The notes beneath the pieces are model-generated. The model did no database searches and was not told the origin of the DNA. It saw only the letters and a program-made list of their open reading frames with translations. DNA of 64,000 bases from Chrysoperla carnea (lineage: Eukaryota; Arthropoda; Insecta; Neuroptera; Chrysopidae), in the NCBI RefSeq assembly GCF_905475395.1, contig NC_058339.1:10052001-10116000 (forward strand), written 5' to 3'. The position numbers and the translations under genes were made by a program. This document shows, piece after piece, positions 34,883 through 47,352 of the stretch. Position 1 is the first letter of the stretch. Every line of letters starts with the position of its first letter.

Positions 34883-37437
34883 ATGTTTACCATTAAAGTT
34901 TACGTTTCATTAATTATCCTACATTTTAATGTACAAAATATATTTTGTGAAAATTATACAACAGAGATAATTAAGAATTTAAATGTAAATAAAATAAAAT
35001 TGGGTATTAATGGATCGCAAGGTAAATCGTTACTACATAACTTTAACTACATAAAGTGTGATTTAAAAACTTTTTTTGTGTGTTAATGTCGAAGAAAACG
35101 TTATATAGGAAATTTAAATAATTGGGATTTAAAATTCATCAAACTTGTGGTATTTAAATTTCGTCAGTTAGATGCTATGTTCACGTACTTACTTATAATA
35201 ATGAATTAAATGTGATCAAAATTGTTATGACGTAGGTTAAGTACAAAGAATTGAAAGTAATCGTGCCTTTAAATATGTAAAAAAGTGTAAAATTTTAGAA
35301 TAAACAAGTGAAAACAAACAATTGACTGAGTTAATTGTTGAAATACCATGCATAAATAGTGTTGATTACTCTATCATATTGCACATACATACAATTTATA
35401 TAATACATACTATACAATTTACATCTAATTTGCGCCCTCACGGGTAAACAGTGATGTTTACGAAAAAAGGTTTCAAATAAAAGTTGTTTATTTTCTGATA
35501 AGGAATATTTTTTACATCTAAACTTTTTTTCTATCTCTAACGGTTTACAAGATGGATCCTACGGCCCCATGGCTCAAGACCTAATTGATATCTTTTTTCG
35601 TTTTTGAGTTATTGTGCCCACAGAGTTATCGGACGGACGGACGGACAAACAGAAATGGACTAATTAGGTGATTTTATGAACACTTATACCAAAATTTTGT
35701 TCGTAGCATCAATATTTTTAAGCATTACAAACTTGGGACTAAACTTAGTATACCTTGCATATTACATATATGCAAGGTATAAAAATATAAATGGATGAAA
35801 GTTATTCAACTTAACTTGCGCCGTTAATTCAAATAATTATTGAAAATCATGGCCATTTAACGAACGTTATCAAAAAATCACGTTTTCTTAGGATCACCTT
35901 TAAATCACGTGTATATGAATTCTCATGAATGCCATTTATAAGCAGGTGAATTAAAAAAAAACCCTTACGATGTTGAAGTTTGAGCCTTGTGTTGTAAAAG
36001 TTTGCGTTTTTATACCATGTATATATGAAACATATCAAGGTATACTAAGTTTAGTTCTAAGTTTGGTAATCTTAAAAATATTTATGCAACAAACAAAATT
36101 TTGGTATAGGTTTTCATAAAATTATCTAACTAGTCCATTTTCGCGTCAATTTTTGATTATATCTCAAAAGCCATGCATCCAATCATTAAATAAACCCGAT
36201 TTTTTGATCAAAATTATCTTTTATTATGCATTTTATCGATATGGAAGGCAAAAAAAATTTTTTCGATTTTTTGAAATTTTCTGAAGGGGTACAGAAAAAA
36301 TCTAATAACCCTTAAAAAAAATCGAAAAAATCGTGAAAAATTTAATAGGTGCTAATTTGGTAAGTGCTTCAAATAATAATTATGATACAAGTTTTGTTTT
36401 ATTATAGATTCACTTATAGAGCCTAATATGCTTTGTTTATCGCAAAGTGGTGAAACTGGAGTATGTAGACTTTATCGAGTTTGTATCAATCAAGGTGGCC
36501 AAGCTTCCGGTAATTGTCGATTAAGCGGACCAAGAGTTTGTTGTATAACGAATTGTTAGTGCAGGCATAAAATGTAAATAAATTTGAAGTATATTTAATT
36601 AAAATTGAAATTTTCTAGCTCAAAGTGGTGCTGTAAATAATAATCCGTTTTATTATCAAAATCCAGGATATCCAAGTGCTATTACTCCTACATCAGATTA
36701 TCAAGATACCTATTCTATATACAAAGCAAAACCAAGTTACGTACAGGTAAGTTAAGTATAGTGTTCAATTTCACCTTAAAATTAAATTTTAGTTAATTCT
36801 TCAGTTTAAAGTTCTGGCCCTCATGTTTTAGAGAGAGCACAGAAAATCTCTTGATCCAGCTCCTAGACGGAAAGAGACCCATTTGAACTATCTCTCTTAT
36901 TTTTTAATATTACTACTGCGCTCATAATGGGATCCAAGACTCAATTGACCTATGTTGCTCATTTACGAACTTGACATCAATTTTTACATCCAGAACACGC
37001 TATAATAATTTCAGCTTGATATATTTTTTCGTTTTTGAGTTATCGTGATGACAGACGAATAGACAGAGGGACAACCGGAAATGGACTAATGAAGTTATTT
37101 TTAAGCATTACAAACTTGGGACTAAACTTAATATACCTTGATATATAATCACTAAATGAATTTATACTTATTTAAATTATTGTTTTTATAGGTTAGATTA
37201 GATTTTATTCAATTTAACATCCAAGGAGACCTTACTGGCACAGGTTGCAGTGTTGACACATTTAGTGTATATAATGGAGAATACAGGACACCAAGTATTT
37301 GTGGCACAACATCTGGAACAAGTTTATATGTTAGATTTTCTGGTAATAATCCAATTCAGTTATCAATACGATTAGATTCATTGGCATCTGCAGAGAGTCG
37401 TTTATGGAACATACGTATTACACAACTTTCATCGTAA
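34883..37437 (+). CDS. Secreted CLIP-like and CUB domain protein, 219 residues, four exons
   Basis: Coding exons: 34883-35021, 36408-36554, 36619-36746 and 37192-37437. All introns are GT-AG and the phases (1, 1, 0) join without a frame break. Residues 1-22 are a signal peptide (hydrophobic VYVSLIILHF, then NIFC|EN), so the protein is secreted. Residues 56-92 hold six cysteines with the spacing C-C-C-C-CC (C56, 66, 72, 83, 91, 92), a CLIP-like module. A linker with NNNPFYYQNPGYPS leads into one CUB domain (about 110-219): V-R-L-D-F-I-Q-F-N, C157, P-S-I-C175-G-T-T-S-G, and R-L-W-N-I-R-I-T-Q. Its first CUB cysteine pair is missing, as positions expected to be Cys are not. The protein stops where relatives usually continue after T-Q-I-x-C, so it is short for its family. 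Role unknown; ligand binding outside the cell is likely. The fit of four exons makes the model strong. Confidence 0.85.
35305..35790 (-). repeat. Rep-1 copy in intron 1 of the CUB gene
   Basis: Reverse copy from AAGTGAAAACAAACAATTGA (right end) through GCGCCCTCACGGGTAAACAG, AACGGTTTACAAGATGG, a GGACGGACGGACGGAC run and GTTCGTAGCATCAATATTT to AGTATACCTTGCATAT. It is nearly complete, though a piece around CTCATTTACGAA is deleted. Confidence 0.8.
36014..36143 (+). repeat. Rep-1 fragment, left end
   Basis: TTATACCATGTATATATGAA to TTTTGGTATAGGTTTTC and CTAACTAGTCCATTTTCG. It breaks off at the CGTCC run and abuts a fold-back fragment. It lies in intron 1 of the CUB gene. Confidence 0.7.
36144..36345 (+). 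repeat. Fold-back element Rep-5, copy 2 (half)
   Basis: Carries TTTTTGATTATATCTC, AAAAGCCATGCATCCAATC, AATAAACCCGATTTTTTG, ATTTTATCGATATGG and AATTTTCTGAAGGGGTAC, the right half of the 26.2 kb element. The left arm is missing. Confidence 0.6.
36920..37145 (-). repeat. Rep-1 fragment in intron 3 of the CUB gene
   Basis: Reverse copy: CAAGACTCAATTGACCTATG, TTGCTCATTTACGAAC, TTTTTACATCCAGAACACGC, TTTTTGAGTTATCGTG, GACAACCGGAAATGGACTAA, then AGCATTACAAACTTGGGAC to ATATACCTTGATATAT. It makes up about half of the 445 bp intron. Confidence 0.7.
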
Positions 37438-37478
37438 ACAGAATTATTTCGACAACATGTGCGACAATTAGTTTCGCT

Positions 37479-37484
37479 AATAAA
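37479..37484 (+). terminator. Candidate polyadenylation signal of the CUB gene
   Basis: AATAAA lies 42 nt after the stop codon, in a fitting place for a short 3' UTR. AATAAA is common by chance in sequence this AT-rich. Confidence 0.35.
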
Positions 37485-38410
<926 letters not shown>

Positions 38411-39035
38411 TTATACCATGTATATATGAAATATACATAGTATATTAAGCTTCGTCCCAAGTTTGTAACGCTTAAAAATATTGATAGTACGAAAAAAATT
38501 TTGGTATAGGTGTTCATTGAATCACCTAATTAGTCCATTTCCGGTTGTCCGTCCGTCCGTCCGTCTGTGGACACGATAACTCAAAAACGAAAAAAGATAT
38601 CGATCTGAAATTTTTACAGCGTACTCAGGACGTAAAAAGTGAGGTCAAGTTCGTAAATGAGCATCATAGGTCAATTGGGTCTTGCGTCCGTAGGACCCAT
38701 CTTGTAAACCGTTAGAGATAGAACAAAAGTTTAAATGTAAAAAATGTTGCTTATAAAAAAATAAAAAACTTTTGTTTGAAACATTTTTTTGTAAACATCA
38801 CTGTTTACCCACGAGGGCGTTAATTAGGTGCAAATTTTATAGTATGTATTAATAAAGGAATATCAAAGTGAATATCTTTTGTTATTTACGTGACGTCAAA
38901 ACACTTGCGCATTATATGAGAATATCAGTTAAATATGTCAGATATGTATGTATGTGAAATGTGACAGAGTTATCAACACTGCCTATACATGGTATTTCAA
39001 CAATTAACTCAGTCAATTGTTTGTTTTCACTTGTC
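38411..39035 (+). repeat. Rep-1 copy, longest in the window
   Basis: Complete from TTATACCATGTATATATGAA to CAATTAACTCAGTCAATTG and TTTTCACTTGT. It has the middle run TGTCCGTCCGTCCGTCTGTG. It also has an extra 60 bp near 38868-38935, including TTACGTGACGTCAAAAC, which most other copies lack. Confidence 0.85.
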
Positions 39036-39259
39036 CAAAAATTGTTTTTGATATACAATGTAAGAATTTTTATGAAAATCGACTTTCTAACTCAAAGTAT
39101 AAGTTTTTCTCTTACCTTTTGGGATCTAAATTTACTAAAAAAGCAACCCGGAAAACTAGGTACAACAACTATGTCAGAACATGATGTCCGCCATCAAACA
39201 TTTGCTTAAGCTATTTTTTGATTGATTAACTACAAAGTGAGCTATTAGCCATAATATAT
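39036..39259. other. Non-coding spacer
   Basis: Nothing recognised. Confidence 0.3.
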
Positions 39260-39261
39260 TA

Positions 39262-39779
39262 ACGGTTGGCTGATAAGTCCCCGGTCTGACACATAGATGG
39301 CGTCGCTAGTATTAAATGCATATTATTTTTATATAGTACCAACCTTCAAATGATTCGTGTCAAAATTTGACGTCTGTAAGTCAATTAGTTTGTGAGATAG
39401 AGCGTCTTTTGTGAAGCAACTTTTGTTATTGTGAAAAAAATGGAAAAAATGGAATTTCGTGTTTTGATAAAATACTGTTTTCTGAAGGGAAAAAATACAG
39501 AGTCCGGAAACTCATTATCAAGCCAAGTTTTTGCTTCCACTGTATTTTTTCCCTTCAGAAAACAGTATTTTATCAAAACACGAAATTCCTTTTTTTCCAT
39601 TTTTTTCACAATAACAAAAGTTGCTTCACAAAAGACGCTCTATCTCACAAACTAATTGACTTACAGACGTCAAATTTTGACACGAATCATTTGAAGGTTG
39701 GTACTATATAAAAATAATATGCATTTAATACTAGCGACGCCATCTATGTGTCAGACCGGGGACTTATCAGCCAACCTAT
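39262..39779. mobile_element. Head-to-head duplication of a Himar1-like mariner 5' end
   Basis: Arms 39262-39500 and 39540-39779 are almost perfect reverse complements around a 39 nt loop. Both outer ends carry the irritans-subfamily mariner terminus GGTTGGCTGATAAGTCCCC, flanked by TA on each side (39260-39261 and 39780-39781). Each arm then holds the mariner 5' UTR and the first transposase codons (M-E-K-x-E-F-R-V-L-I-K-Y-C-F-L-K-G-K). The minus-strand arm goes further through the loop (TVEAKTWLDNEFPDS), so it is the original copy and the other arm is the inverted duplicate. The 3' end and catalytic D,D34D region are gone. It keeps two good 5' terminal repeats and could have moved as a non-autonomous unit. 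Subfamily recognition is from memory of Himar1. Confidence 0.92.
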
Positions 39780-40704
39780 TATATTAAATGATTCACTCTG
39801 TATATGACTGAGCTGTTAATTGTTCTTCAAAAATATGATTAAGTTTTTATTTAAGTTTTTTTTTTAACGTAAATTACTACAATGGGAAAAGACTGTTTTA
39901 AGTTGCACTTATTGTTAATTCAAATGACAATATTGCGATTTATTATTTGCATATAGAAATACCTGTACATCAGACCTGGATTATTCACTTTTTCTTTAAC
40001 ATGTATATAAAAGTATTTCATATCTAGATTGTTAAGTTTACCCATTTGAAAATGTGTCTAGGCAAACATCAATATAACACTCAAAATGTATATTGTAAAT
40101 TTTCTTATAGATAAATTCCCTTGTGCACTATATTCGTTTGACAATTACCGACATATCTCTTCAACCAGTTATCTTTATTGAACATTCTACGAAACAGCAT
40201 CAATTTTGCAACCAGTTACAGCCAGAATCTTAATCTTCTCTCTCTTTTAGACAGAATGTTAATTACTGAATCTTTGCTAATTATAAAAATTTCATTTCGA
40301 TTTAGTACAATTGCGGGATTGATCTCGTTAATGATTAGACCAAAATATAAGACACATTCTTCTAAAAAATTTGTCATATAATTTCACTCTACAGTTTTAA
40401 TGCGTTTAATTTGTTTGGGGTCAAATAATGATCAGACATATAAAGCAATAAGCAATTGATAATACTATTATTAAATATACAGACTAATATTTTATATTCG
40501 GTACCTATGCATTATAGAAGTTTAACCAACCTACATTCCTTTCCTACCGATATGTTATCGATAAAAAAAGGAAATTGTTAAATCATTAATGAACAGTTTC
40601 ACGTCATAGACTGATCAATATTCTGATACCGGAATGAAATTGGGGGCTATTAAATATACATAATTAAATTTTAATGAAAAAAGTTTTTAGGTATATCTAC
40701 ACTA
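39780..40704. other. AT-rich non-coding
   Basis: Nothing recognised; a 40178-40381 open frame has no known domain. Confidence 0.3.
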
Positions 40705-41240
40705 AACAAGTACAAACAATCAATTGACTGAGTTCATTGTTGAAATACCATGTACAGACAGTGTTAATTACGCAATCGTTTATTTTTTAACGCTATGTAA
40801 GTAAAAAAAGATAGCCACTCTTAGATAGCCACACATACATACATGTCACACACATATAGCTGATATTCTACGTACTATATAATTTGCGCCCTCACGGGTG
40901 AATAGTGATGTTTACGGAAAAAAGTTTCAAACAAAAGTTGTTTATTTTTTTAAGAAGAACATTTTTTATAATTAAACTTTTGTTCTATTTCTAACGGTTT
41001 ACAAGATCCAATTAATTTTCTATAAAAATTTCAGCTTGATATCTCCTTTCGTTTTGGATTTATCGTGCTAACACATAGACAGACGGACAAACAACTGGAA
41101 ATGGACTAATTAGGTAATTTTACGAACACCTATACCAAAATTCTGTTGGTATCATCAATATTTTTAAGCGTTACAAACTTGGAACTAAACTTCATATTAG
41201 TACAATGATATATTTCATATATAAATGGTATAAAAACAGT
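40705..41240 (-). repeat. Rep-1 copy, near full length
   Basis: Reverse copy from ACAAGTACAAACAATCAATTG (with ACTGAGTTCATTGTTGAAATA) via GCGCCCTCACGGGTGAATAG, ACGGTTTACAAGATCC, AACTGGAAATGGACTAATTAG and AGCGTTACAAACTTGG to ATATAAATGGTATAAAA. Confidence 0.75.
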
Positions 41241-42004
41241 TTTGCAATAAAACTAATGTGTGGTCTTTCGAAAAATTTCGAAAAACAAATCAATAGTCTA
41301 AACATTATAAAGCTACCATATATTTTTGCTTGAACTATAAAACTAAACATTAAAAAGAACACATGGTATATAAAGTTGCTTCGAAAAAATGTTGTTAGTT
41401 AATTTTGTTTATGAAAATGCAAAAAGAATTCCTCCCCGAATGTTGCATTTGATAAAAGAAAAAAATATTTACATGCCATTATCATGTGGACTATATATAG
41501 ATATTTTGTATGCATATACATACATAGAAGGAAATGCCGCAACGCCCTTGTGACCATCCGCTAAAAGTGTATATATATATAGACATAAGAGGCAGTAGAA
41601 AAGACATTAACGTCACCATTATATACCCTAAAGACAGGCAAACGAACAGGAAACAGAATATAGAAACACATAGGTTATATGGTATACATATACTGTGGTA
41701 TATTATATCCACGACAATAACGCAAGAAGGCCTTTTTCTAGAAGAAACATTTTCTAGACCGTATGTATATAAGTATGTAATGTGGTTGGTATTCAGTATA
41801 ATTTTACCACAGTACAGTTAAAAGTCACGTAAATGTGCAGACTTGTTGTATGTGATGCATAGCAAGTTTTTAGTGGCAAGTAGCATAATAATACTACAGT
41901 CACTTCAAACAGCTTATTACTAAACCTATAAAATGATTGGATATTTTGTAGAAGGAACCTTTGATGAGCAGAATTCAATTTAAAAATGCCTTGAAAAAAT
42001 CGAG
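41241..42004. other. AT-rich non-coding
   Basis: Open frames on both strands at 41491-42014 overlap and resemble nothing known. No clear repeat. Confidence 0.3.
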
Positions 42005-42420
42005 ACAAACGCAAAAAAATATTTTGTCTTGGAATTTGATGAAACTCTGTGAATGGGGTAATTTTGATCCAAAAAGTATAAAAATCAGGTTAATTTCATG
42101 ATTGGATGTTGAGTTTTTGAGATATCGCAATATTTGGATCGATTTTAGTCTGTATCTCAAAAACTATTCGACCAGTCAACAAATACACCCGATTTTTGTA
42201 CTTTTTGAGGTCAAAATTACCTTATAAACTGAGTTTTATCGCAATTGGAGATAAAAAAATTTACGATTTTTTGCAATATTTTTAAGGGGTACCGAAGAAA
42301 ATTGGAAATTGGAAAATTTTTGTTTTGGAATTTTGTGATGAAACTGAGTGGCTGGGGTAATTTTCATCCCAAAATTATAAGCTTAATTTAATGGTTGTAG
42401 CCATAAAAAGTTACTATGTC
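42005..42420. mobile_element. Fold-back element Rep-5, copy 3
   Basis: The left arm GAAACTCTGTGAATGGGGTA, AATTTTGATCCAAAAAGTA, AAAAATCAGG and the right arm CCCGATTTTTGTACTTTTTG, AGGTCAAAATTACCTTATAA pair around TGAGATATCG...CTGTATCTCA. It ends with CAATATTTTTAAGGGGTACC at about 42290. A third left-arm fragment (GATGAAACTGAGTGGCTGGGG, TAATTTTCATCCCAAAA) follows at 42315-42385. Confidence 0.7.
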
Positions 42421-43179
42421 AGCGAGTATCATGGGGAAAACTTCATTTTCAAAAAAGTTAGAAAAATTAAAATCCATAAAATTGTGAATAAAATGGAGGA
42501 TAAGTGAGGGCTATAACGTGATAGTCTTTGTTTTTAAAAGAAGAAATTTCCCAGCAAAGCGGGCTGGTATCTGCTAGTTTTCACATGAAAATTGTATAGA
42601 AAATGTCAAACTAAAATTACAGAAATATAACAATTAATTAAACTTGTTGCATTAGAAATTGTGAAAATAAGAAAACATCAAATCGTATGACGTTTTCGTT
42701 TTTTTCGTTATTATAGGGAGAATTGAGCCCTTATCAAGCTCCCTCCTTTTCACCTTGATGGTATTTTTTAGAAAAATGAATAGCCAAGACAACTGTAGTA
42801 TGGCTACATTGTATATATTGCTGCTACATGAACATGACTATGTACATGAATAAATACATCTTAGTAATTTTAAAATACTCTACGAACATTATTGTTGGCT
42901 AACAACTTTGCAAATTAAGCATCAAAGTTTTTACATTTAATGAGAAAATTAGCGAAAAACCAACAAAAATATAAAATATATTTCTTTTTTCTATATATTA
43001 AGAATGAGTGTTTTTTACCATAAAAGTTAAAATGTTAAAAAATAAAAAGATAACGATATTAATACCTCTACATAAACAAAACGAACAAAAAAAAAAACAA
43101 CATGCGTTAATATTCTTTTCGAAAGTTTTATTTTACTTTAGAATTTTTTAACGTATATGTAGGTATGTATGTATATTAT
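42421..43179. other. AT-rich non-coding
   Basis: Nothing recognised. Confidence 0.3.
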
Positions 43180-43330
43180 TAGTAGACTAGATGACCCGAT
43201 AAACTTCGTTTCACCTACAATTTATTTGATTTTATTTTTTCAGCCATAATATTAATCTTAACTAACCTGCAGTTCCAATTCGTTAAAAGGTATACTATAC
43301 TCAAAGCCCGTTCGGTAAGTTCGGTTTTGG
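43180..43330 (+). repeat. Interspersed repeat shared with 3525-3680
   Basis: TAGACTAGATGACCCGATAA, ACTTCGTTTCACCTACAATT, TATTTGATTTTA and TAATATTAATCTTAACTAAC match the 3.5 kb block in order, as does a TTCGTTAAAAGGTATAC (TTCATTTTGATAAAGTATAC at 3.65 kb) segment. Confidence 0.5.
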
Positions 43331-43870
43331 CACCCGCCAGGTCGCCTCTAGCTAAAAAGAAATTTTACTTCCATCTATTGCATAATAAGATGGCTTTCAG
43401 TCTGGCTTGGGCCGTCAGCGTGTGAACCTCAAACAAATTACTCCTGTGATTCACGTGTATACACAAACCCATTGGGCTATCTGAAAATTAAAGGATGTTT
43501 TGCGAATTTATTTGACTATGGTCAATTTTTACTAAATACCGTAATGAAAAATGACATTTTTCTAAAAAAAAGCAACTTAGCAAAAAACTCGAGATTAGTA
43601 TCCAACTGCAACTTAGATACTCGTGATTCACGTGAGTGTACATTCCCCTTGAGGTAGATGCAAATTGAAGAGTGTTTTGGGAGCGTATTTGAATATGCTT
43701 CATTTTTAACATATACCAGTTGAAATGGAAAATGAAAAAGAGAAATTAGAAAATGCTCGAAAGTGGTATCAAACTCTAGCTAACACTCTCTTGATTCACA
43801 TGAATATACATACTCCTTGGGCTGAATGATAAGTTAAGGTCGTCTTGAAGCTCAATTTGGAAATGGTGGA
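43331..43870 (+). repeat. Tandem repeat, about 175 bp unit, three diverged units
   Basis: GTGATTCACGTGTATACAC at 43446, GTGATTCACGTGAGTGTACA at 43623 and TTGATTCACATGAATATACA at 43791 mark repeating units. Each is followed by a GGG/TTGGGCT segment, an AAATT/AAGGATG-like block with GTTTTG, and TTTGAATATG/TTTGACTATG. Spacings are 177 and 168-170 bp. Confidence 0.65.
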
Positions 43871-44245
43871 TTTCAAATATATTCTGTTTCCTATAAAGAA
43901 CTGCATATATTTTAAAAAACCAAGTAGCTGGTAGTAAAACAATCGCAGTATTGTTCTTTTGTAGAAACATACTTTGGGGTTTATAAAAATTTTCGGTTTT
44001 TTTGGATATTAATTTCAAAAATAAATGTGCTGGTGCAGTCAATGTAATTGCAAAATAAAATTTGGGTGAGAATTCGGATATATTGGTCTAAAGTTGGTAT
44101 AAAGTCGATCTTCACCCATCTGATAACCAGATGAGACACATTTTTAATGAAATTTTATTGATTATTAAACACTCCTATCATAGTTTTTCTATCAAAATGT
44201 GTTCAGGGCTATTTTTAATATTTCTTAGGTAAGCTCCTAAGCCTC
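43871..44245. other. AT-rich non-coding
   Basis: Nothing recognised. Confidence 0.3.
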
Positions 44246-44377
44246 ATTTTCGTTATTAAATTATCTTTCTTCTGATACCAATTTCGATTGGTTAAAAGAT
44301 CGGTATGAATAGATCTAAAACGATCTCTTTACCAACCGAAATTGATATCAAAAGAAATATAATTTAATTACGAAAAT
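44246..44377. repeat. Hairpin with 57 bp arms
   Basis: Arms 44246-44302 (ATTTTCGTTATTAAATTAT ... ACCAATTTCGATTGGTTAAA ... GATCG) and 44321-44377 (CGATCTCTTTACCAACCG ... AATTTAATTACGAAAAT) pair with few mismatches around an 18 nt loop. Confidence 0.8.
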
Positions 44378-45615
44378 AATGGTATAGGCTTTCAATACCA
44401 AGTTTCATAAGAACTACCACCAATTTGAATGTCTCAGTTTTCCCTTAAAAGAGTCGAAAATTAGATCTAAAACTAAAGATACTAATTTTTGTAACATAAA
44501 ATAAAGCCATATAACCAATATTGTATGCCTTCATAAATGTTAATGTAAGAAAGGTATAAACAGTCACAGTTAAACTCGTTGTAATATTTTTATTCGATAA
44601 TATTTCAAATTTTATTCTTAGAAAATATTCTCAATAGACTTCTATAGTAGGTACATTATATCATTCCCAACCAACCAGAAGTTGCAGACATTTAGAATGA
44701 AGGTAACTAACTGATAATAGTATTCCCATTAGAATAATAATTGTGAATGTGAACACAATAATGGATAATGTTGAGAGTATCGTTTTGAATCATTAGTTGA
44801 AAAATTAAATTTGTCACATTCACTAAATGGTTACGACCAAAAAATTGGCAACGATATCGAATTCAGTAACTATTGAATTGAAAGTAGTTCAAGGATAGCA
44901 TGACACATCTTTTTAAATAAGTTTATGGGTGCTGTTTACTAAGATTTTATTGCGTTCGTTATTTGTAAGTACCTTCTTGCTTTATTAACCGACTACTAAT
45001 CGTTAAATTTTATTATTTTGATTATTTCAATTAAATGATTGCATATTTTATTTTGAAACTTTTTAGTTTTATGATTTATGTTTTCAATAATCTTTAGAAT
45101 TAAATAACTAACTGATTTCAAGTCATGGTTATTTTTTTCCTGACTATATAATGGCGGGGAATATGTGTTTGACCGATATGTTTGTATGTTCTCTGTTTCG
45201 ACCTAGCTTCTAAACTACTTATCGTAACTTTAAAAGCGTCTTATGCGTCACATTAAATTGAATATGGCTCCATCTAGAGGATATAAAGTTACGATTGAAA
45301 AACAAATTTCGATTTAATGATAGTGTGTTTTGTATCAAATTATAGGACCTAATAAACATTTTCAAAAATATATTTATACTTTCTCTTGATCGTCCGCTGG
45401 TTATAAGCTATGTGGCGTCACATTAAATTATAATTGGCATCCTCTAGAGGACATAAAGTCACGCATTAAAAAAAGGAACTTTTCTTTTAGAAATATCTGT
45501 CTAGAAAATATTTACACCCCGCGATTTTTTACGATAAAAAGATTTCTTTGAATTATTTTCTACCTATTAGTTTAGCTAGTTACAAAAAAGTGTTTTTTAG
45601 TATCTTTAAACTTTT
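44378..45615. other. AT-rich non-coding with a diverged direct repeat
   Basis: GCGTCACATTAAATTGAATATG, CATCTAGAGGATATAAAGTTACG (about 45244-45290) recurs as GGCGTCACATTAAATTATAATTGG, CATCCTCTAGAGGACATAAAGTC (about 45413-45466). No gene is seen. Confidence 0.5.
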
Positions 45616-46197
45616 TTATACCATGTACATACAAAATATATCAAGGTATACTAAGTTAAGTCTCAAGTTTGTAACGCTTAAAAATATGATGCTTCGAAAA
45701 AAATTTTGCTATATGTGTTTATAAAATCATTTCATTAGTCCACTTCCGGTTGTCCGTCTGTCTGTTTGGCATCTGCTGTCTGTCGGTCAGTCATCACAAT
45801 TACTCAAAAACGAAAAGATATATCAAACTGAAGCGTATAGTGTACTTAGGACGTAAAAAGTGATGAGGTCAAATTCGTAAAGAAGCAACATAAGTCGATT
45901 GATCCCCTATCTTGTAAACCGTTAGAAATAGAATAAAAGTTTAATGGTAAAAAATGTTCCTTATAACAAAGTAAACTTTTATTCCACACATTTTTTCGTA
46001 AACATCACTATTTACCCGTGAGAGCGCAAGTTAAGCGCAAATTAAAAAGTATGTATAATGAGAATATCAGTTATATTCGTGTGACTTGCATGTATGTGTG
46101 GCTATCTTTCTTTACTTACATTAACGATTGCGTTATCAATCCATCTATACATGGTATTTCAACATTTAACTCAGTCAATTGTTTGTCTTCACTTGAT
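45616..46197 (+). repeat. Rep-1 copy, near full length
   Basis: From TTATACCATGTACATACAAA through GTCCACTTCCGGTTGTCCG, an expanded TCTGTCGGTCAGTC run, CTATCTTGTAAACCGTTAG and TTTACCCGTGAGAGCGC to CATTTAACTCAGTCAATTG and TCTTCACTTG. Confidence 0.8.
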
Positions 46198-47352
46198 TTT
46201 TCTTAACCAAAAGGATGCCAAAAGTATGAGGTGGAAACTCAAAATGATAGCACTATGGTATTCGCTCCGTGCGTGAGTTTCGTTTCCATAGTAACGATAC
46301 ACTACTTTAGTTATAGAATTGTATGGATGCATATATAATTGTATGGATTGTATTTAAGACTTACATTGAAAATTTAATATCGTTGTCTCACAAATTTAAA
46401 TAAATAATTATGATAATTTATTTTAGTTTTAGAAAAATAAAATTTTATAAATTAATTATTTCAAAATATTTATTTATTTATTATAATTTGCAATTCCACT
46501 ATTTTTATTTAAAAAAAATTTATAATAATTTATATTTGGAAAATAATATTTATGCAATTTGATTTCTTATTTTCACAATTTTCAATGCATTAAGTTTAAT
46601 TAATTAGTGTTTTTCAATAATTTTAATTTGACAGTTTCTATAACATTAACATGTAAAGAATAGCAAATTAGTCATAACAGCCTCCTTTATCGCCAAAATT
46701 TTTCACTGGAAGCGCTGGCGTCGATTTTATTGTCCCTACCATGACTATGCACACAACGAATAAATATTAAAAAGAAATTTCATTTACTTGATTTGTTTTA
46801 GTTATATATCAATTCAAGAATATCACCTTTTAATTATCATCTCATCTATTTTGATTCAATAATACCTGACAAACGTAAAAGGCAATAAATAGCACGACGT
46901 GTGAATGAAACCTACTACAATTGTCTAGTTTGAAACCAAAGTTCAACAATCTATAATTATAATAATATTTACTTTTCTTACTTACAATAATAATACAAAT
47001 ATTTTGTTGGAAAATTCAAACATTTAGTTAGTGTTTTGTTTTATCAAGTTCGAGAGTTGTTGGTTTATATCCTTCGTTGGTTGGATGGTTATATGATCAA
47101 AGGCATTGTGATAACCACAAGTATGTTTTGTTAAACCATCAAGAAAAACCTCATCAAAACACCACAATTATATAAATGTCTGTTGAATTGTGTGTTTTGA
47201 ATTCATTCATATATTTTAACAAATTTTTGAAAAAAATATATTTTGTGGTTAATTTTGTTTAAAGTAGTTCAAGAGATTTTATAACTAGATAGTAAACTTC
47301 GATCTAGATTTTTATCCCGTCACCACTCGCGATGTATTAAATAATATTGATC
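46198..47352. other. AT-rich non-coding
   Basis: Nothing recognised. A GGAAGCGCTGGCGTCGATTT block at about 46709 is unusually GC-rich for the area. Confidence 0.3.

Noticed and set aside
39385..39655. Two mirrored 74-codon frames as complete small proteins
   Set aside because: They are the two arms of the mariner fold-back. Only the first 18-34 transposase residues are real, and the rest is antisense of the opposite arm.
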